Below are positions 4,087 to 5,990 of a stretch of DNA of 5,990 nucleotides, in pieces. Where the stretch lies: the NCBI GenBank assembly GCA_020161965.1, contig JAIUNH010000255.1, positions 1 to 5,990 of the forward strand. Reading direction: 5' to 3'. A program made the translations under genes and the position numbers. A model generated the notes under the pieces. It was not told the origin of the DNA. It made no database searches and was given only the letters and a program-made list of their open reading frames with translations. The stretch comes from Pseudomonadota bacterium. Lineage in GTDB: Bacteria; Pseudomonadota; Alphaproteobacteria; CACIAM-22H2. Every line of letters starts with the position of its first letter. Within the stretch, counting starts at the first letter, position 1.

Positions 4087-5673
4087 ATGGAAGAACAGAT
4101 CGCCGATATCGTCGTGGTCGGGGGCGGCTCGGCGGGGTGCGTGGCGGCCGCGCGCTTGTCCGACGATCCCACGCTGTCCGTCGTGCTGCTCGAGGCGGGC
4201 CCGCGCGACAACGACCCGATGATCGCGATCCCCGCCGGCTATGCGCGCATCTTCGTCGATGGGCGCTACGAGCCGGGCTTCGCCACCCAACCCGAACCCT
4301 ATCTCGACAACCGCGAAATCACTTGGCCGCGCGGGCGCGTGCTCGGCGGGTCGGGCTCGGTCAACGGCCTCGTCTATCTGCGCGGGAGCCCCCACGATTA
4401 CGATCGCTGGGCGCAAGCGGGTGCGCGCGGTTGGAGCTACGCCGACGTGGCGCCGATCTTCAAAGGGCTGGAAGCCTGGCAAGGCGAAGCGTCCGACGCG
4501 CGGGGGCTCGACGGGCCGATCGAGATTCGCGAGCCGCGCACGCTATCGCCCGCGTGTCAGGCCTTCATCGACAGCGCAATGAAGGCGGGCTTGCCGCGTT
4601 TCGGCGACGTCAACGATGGCGGCCCCATCGAAGGTGTCGGCCCCGTGCAGATGAATATCGCGGGGCGCTTCCGCGCCTCGCCGGCACGCGCGTTTTTGAA
4701 GCCGTTGCGCCATCGCCCGAATTTGCGCGTGGTCACGCGCGCGCGCGCGTTGCGCGTGATGTTCGAAGGCAAGCGCGCCGTCGCGGTCGAAACGCCGCGC
4801 GGGCTTTTCCGGGCGCGTAAGGAAATCGTGATCTCGGCGGGAGCGATCGAAACGCCGCAGCTTTTGATGCTGTCGGGGATCGGCGACGCGGCGCATCTGG
4901 CGCAGCACGGCATCGCCAGTGTGGCGCATGCACCCGATGTCGGGCGGAATTTGCAGGATCATCTGATCGGCAAATTCATTTTCCGCGTGAAGCCTTGCGG
5001 CACGTTGAACGAGTTGCTCGCCAGTCCCTTGGGTTGGCTCAAAATGGGCTGGGACTGGCTCGCCCATGCGTCCGGCCCGTTGACGATCAGTGCGGGCGAG
5101 GCGACGGCGTTTCTGAAAACATCGCCCGATTTGGAGGAACCCGACGCGCAATTGCTGTTCGTCAATTTCGCGACGTTCAAATTCGCCGAAGGCTTGCTGC
5201 CGGTCCCCTCGGTCATGGTCAATTACGGCCCGTGCCGGTCGGAAAGCCGGGGCCATATCGAACTCGCCGGGACGGATCCTTACGCAAGGCCGGTGATTCG
5301 CGCGAATTACCTCAGCGATGCGCGCGACATGGATGTGATGGTCGGGGCGGCACGCTTCTGTCGGCGGATATTCGAGCACGCGCCGTTCCGCGATCTGCTC
5401 GAAGAAGAACTGCGCCCCGGCAAGCTCGGCGACGACGCGATCCGCGAAAGCGTGACCAAGACCGCGAGCACGGTCTATCACCCGTGCGGCACGGCGCGGA
5501 TGGGATCGGACGATCGCGCGGTGGTCGATCCCGAATTGCGCGTGCGCGGCGTCGAAGGCTTGCGGGTCGCCGATGCCAGCGTGTTCCCGCTGATCCCGTC
5601 GTCGAACATCCAACCCGCCGCGTTGATGGTTGGCGCGCGGGTGGCGGAATTCATCAAGCGCGACGCCGCCTGA
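4087..5673 (+). CDS. GMC-family FAD-dependent oxidoreductase (choline dehydrogenase-like)
   Basis: A 528-residue glucose-methanol-choline family flavoprotein that should oxidise an alcohol with FAD as cofactor; the substrate cannot be read from sequence. The N-terminal Rossmann FAD motif is GGGSAG (12-17) with ribose-binding E36. GMC signature 1 is GRVLGGSGSVNG (83-94) and signature 2 is GAIETPQLLMLSGIG (252-266). The catalytic pair typical of the family is present: H465 in YHPCGTARMG and N507 in IPSSNIQPAALMVG, aligning with the His-Asn pair of choline oxidase. No signal peptide or membrane helix is seen, so it is probably cytoplasmic. The ATG at 4087 leads directly into the FAD-binding strand. 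It stands alone between two terminators, with no betaine aldehyde dehydrogenase or transporter beside it, so choline is not supported as substrate; an alkyl or aryl alcohol is as likely. Length is normal for the family. Confidence 0.93.
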   Translation: MEEQIADIVVVGGGSAGCVAAARLSDDPTLSVVLLEAGPRDNDPMIAIPAGYARIFVDGRYEPGFATQPEPYLDNREITWPRGRVLGGSGSVNGLVYLRGSPHDYDRWAQAGARGWSYADVAPIFKGLEAWQGEASDARGLDGPIEIREPRTLSPACQAFIDSAMKAGLPRFGDVNDGGPIEGVGPVQMNIAGRFRASPARAFLKPLRHRPNLRVVTRARALRVMFEGKRAVAVETPRGLFRARKEIVISAGAIETPQLLMLSGIGDAAHLAQHGIASVAHAPDVGRNLQDHLIGKFIFRVKPCGTLNELLASPLGWLKMGWDWLAHASGPLTISAGEATAFLKTSPDLEEPDAQLLFVNFATFKFAEGLLPVPSVMVNYGPCRSESRGHIELAGTDPYARPVIRANYLSDARDMDVMVGAARFCRRIFEHAPFRDLLEEELRPGKLGDDAIRESVTKTASTVYHPCGTARMGSDDRAVVDPELRVRGVEGLRVADASVFPLIPSSNIQPAALMVGARVAEFIKRDAA

Positions 5674-5718
5674 AACGAAAACCGCCGCCGGAGGGGTTCC
5701 GGCGGCGGTTCGTTTTTC
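5674..5718. terminator. Bidirectional intrinsic terminator between the GMC gene and pntB
   Basis: Bases 5680-5692 pair with 5698-5710 in a GC-rich 13-bp stem closing a GGGG loop. On the plus strand it is followed by TTCGTTTTTC (5709-5718); on the minus strand by TTTTCGTTTC. The two flanking genes converge on it, with stops at 5671-5673 and 5737-5735, so one hairpin can serve both. Confidence 0.88.
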
Positions 5719-5734
5719 AGCGCTGCAAGGGCGG

Positions 5735-5990
5735 TTAGTGCGATCCGCCGCCTGCCGCTTTGACGATGTCCTCGACCACCTTCTTGGCGTCGCCGAACAG
5801 CATCATCGTGTTGTCACGGAAGAACAGCTCGTTCTCCACGCCCGCATAGCCCGAGGCCATCGAGCGCTTGATGAACAGCACCGTCTTCGCCTTTTCGACG
5901 TCCAGGATCGGCATGCCGTAGATCGGGCTCTTCGGATCGGTCTTGGCGGCCGGGTTGGTGACGTCGTTGGCGCCGATCACGAAGGCAACA
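5735..5990 (-). CDS. pntB: PntB, proton-translocating NAD(P) transhydrogenase beta subunit (C-terminal part)
   Basis: Only the last 84 codons are in the window; the frame is open at the right edge, so the start and membrane region are outside. The full enzyme, in the cytoplasmic membrane, uses the proton gradient to reduce NADP+ with NADH. The visible part is the end of the NADP(H)-binding domain III, with family-typical blocks IGANDVTNPAAKTDPKSPIYG, GMPILDVEKAKTVLFIKRSM (the KRS loop contacts the NADP 2'-phosphate), GYAGVENELFF and MLFGDAKKVVEDI, ending AAGGGSH. An internal GTG at 5980 could be mistaken for a start but lies inside the conserved domain. The pntA partner would be expected upstream, beyond the right edge. 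Confidence 0.97.
   Translation of the reverse strand, partial: VAFVIGANDVTNPAAKTDPKSPIYGMPILDVEKAKTVLFIKRSMASGYAGVENELFFRDNTMMLFGDAKKVVEDIVKAAGGGSH

Noticed and set aside
4543..5613. A 356-codon minus-strand open frame inside the GMC gene.
   Set aside because: The opposite strand encodes an intact GMC enzyme from its FAD motif to its catalytic His-Asn pair. Long antisense frames are common at this GC content.
1..5990. Mobile element, CRISPR array, toxin-antitoxin or defence cluster.
   Set aside because: No transposase, integrase, repeat-spacer pattern or defence domain is visible; every large frame is a recognised chromosomal family and composition looks even throughout.

Overview
The window is an ordinary, densely packed chromosomal stretch of a high-GC alphaproteobacterium. 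The evidence is a combination of genes: a COQ9-family gene next to rpsU, a PntB of alphaproteobacterial type, a purE-purK pair coupled by ATGA, and G+C-rich third codon positions. A Rhodospirillales-like host is my best guess, but I cannot fix the genus. I see no mobile element, CRISPR array, tRNA, rRNA or phage gene, and no gap longer than about 170 bases lacks a gene.

Layout, left to right. (1) Bases 1-668, minus strand: most of a cytoplasmic GGDEF diguanylate cyclase, cut by the left edge. (2) 669-776: divergent intergenic region with a good sigma70-type promoter for purE. (3) 777-2389, plus strand: purE and purK, two consecutive steps of IMP synthesis. (4) 2393-3591, minus strand: a two-gene unit, def (peptide deformylase) then a COQ9-family gene, which ends 3 bases from the purK stop. 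(5) 3592-3764: divergent control region with a strong-looking rpsU promoter. (6) 3765-3968, plus strand: rpsU, followed by three stem-loops in a row, the last a textbook intrinsic terminator. (7) 4087-5673, plus strand: a stand-alone GMC-family flavin oxidoreductase. (8) 5674-5718: a hairpin terminator usable in both directions. (9) 5735-5990, minus strand: the C-terminal end of pntB, cut by the right edge.

The genes serve purine synthesis, N-terminal protein processing, ubiquinone synthesis, translation, redox balance and c-di-GMP signalling. They are housekeeping neighbours rather than one pathway. I did not find an undescribed multi-gene system. The observations most worth checking are at RNA level: a perfect 6-bp hairpin that buries the rpsU Shine-Dalgarno just before its GTG start, a run of three hairpins at the rpsU 3' end, a hairpin laid across the purK stop codon, and a possibly leaderless def message. 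At gene-order level, def sits between rpsU and the COQ9-family gene, a gene family named for being transcribed divergently from rpsU.
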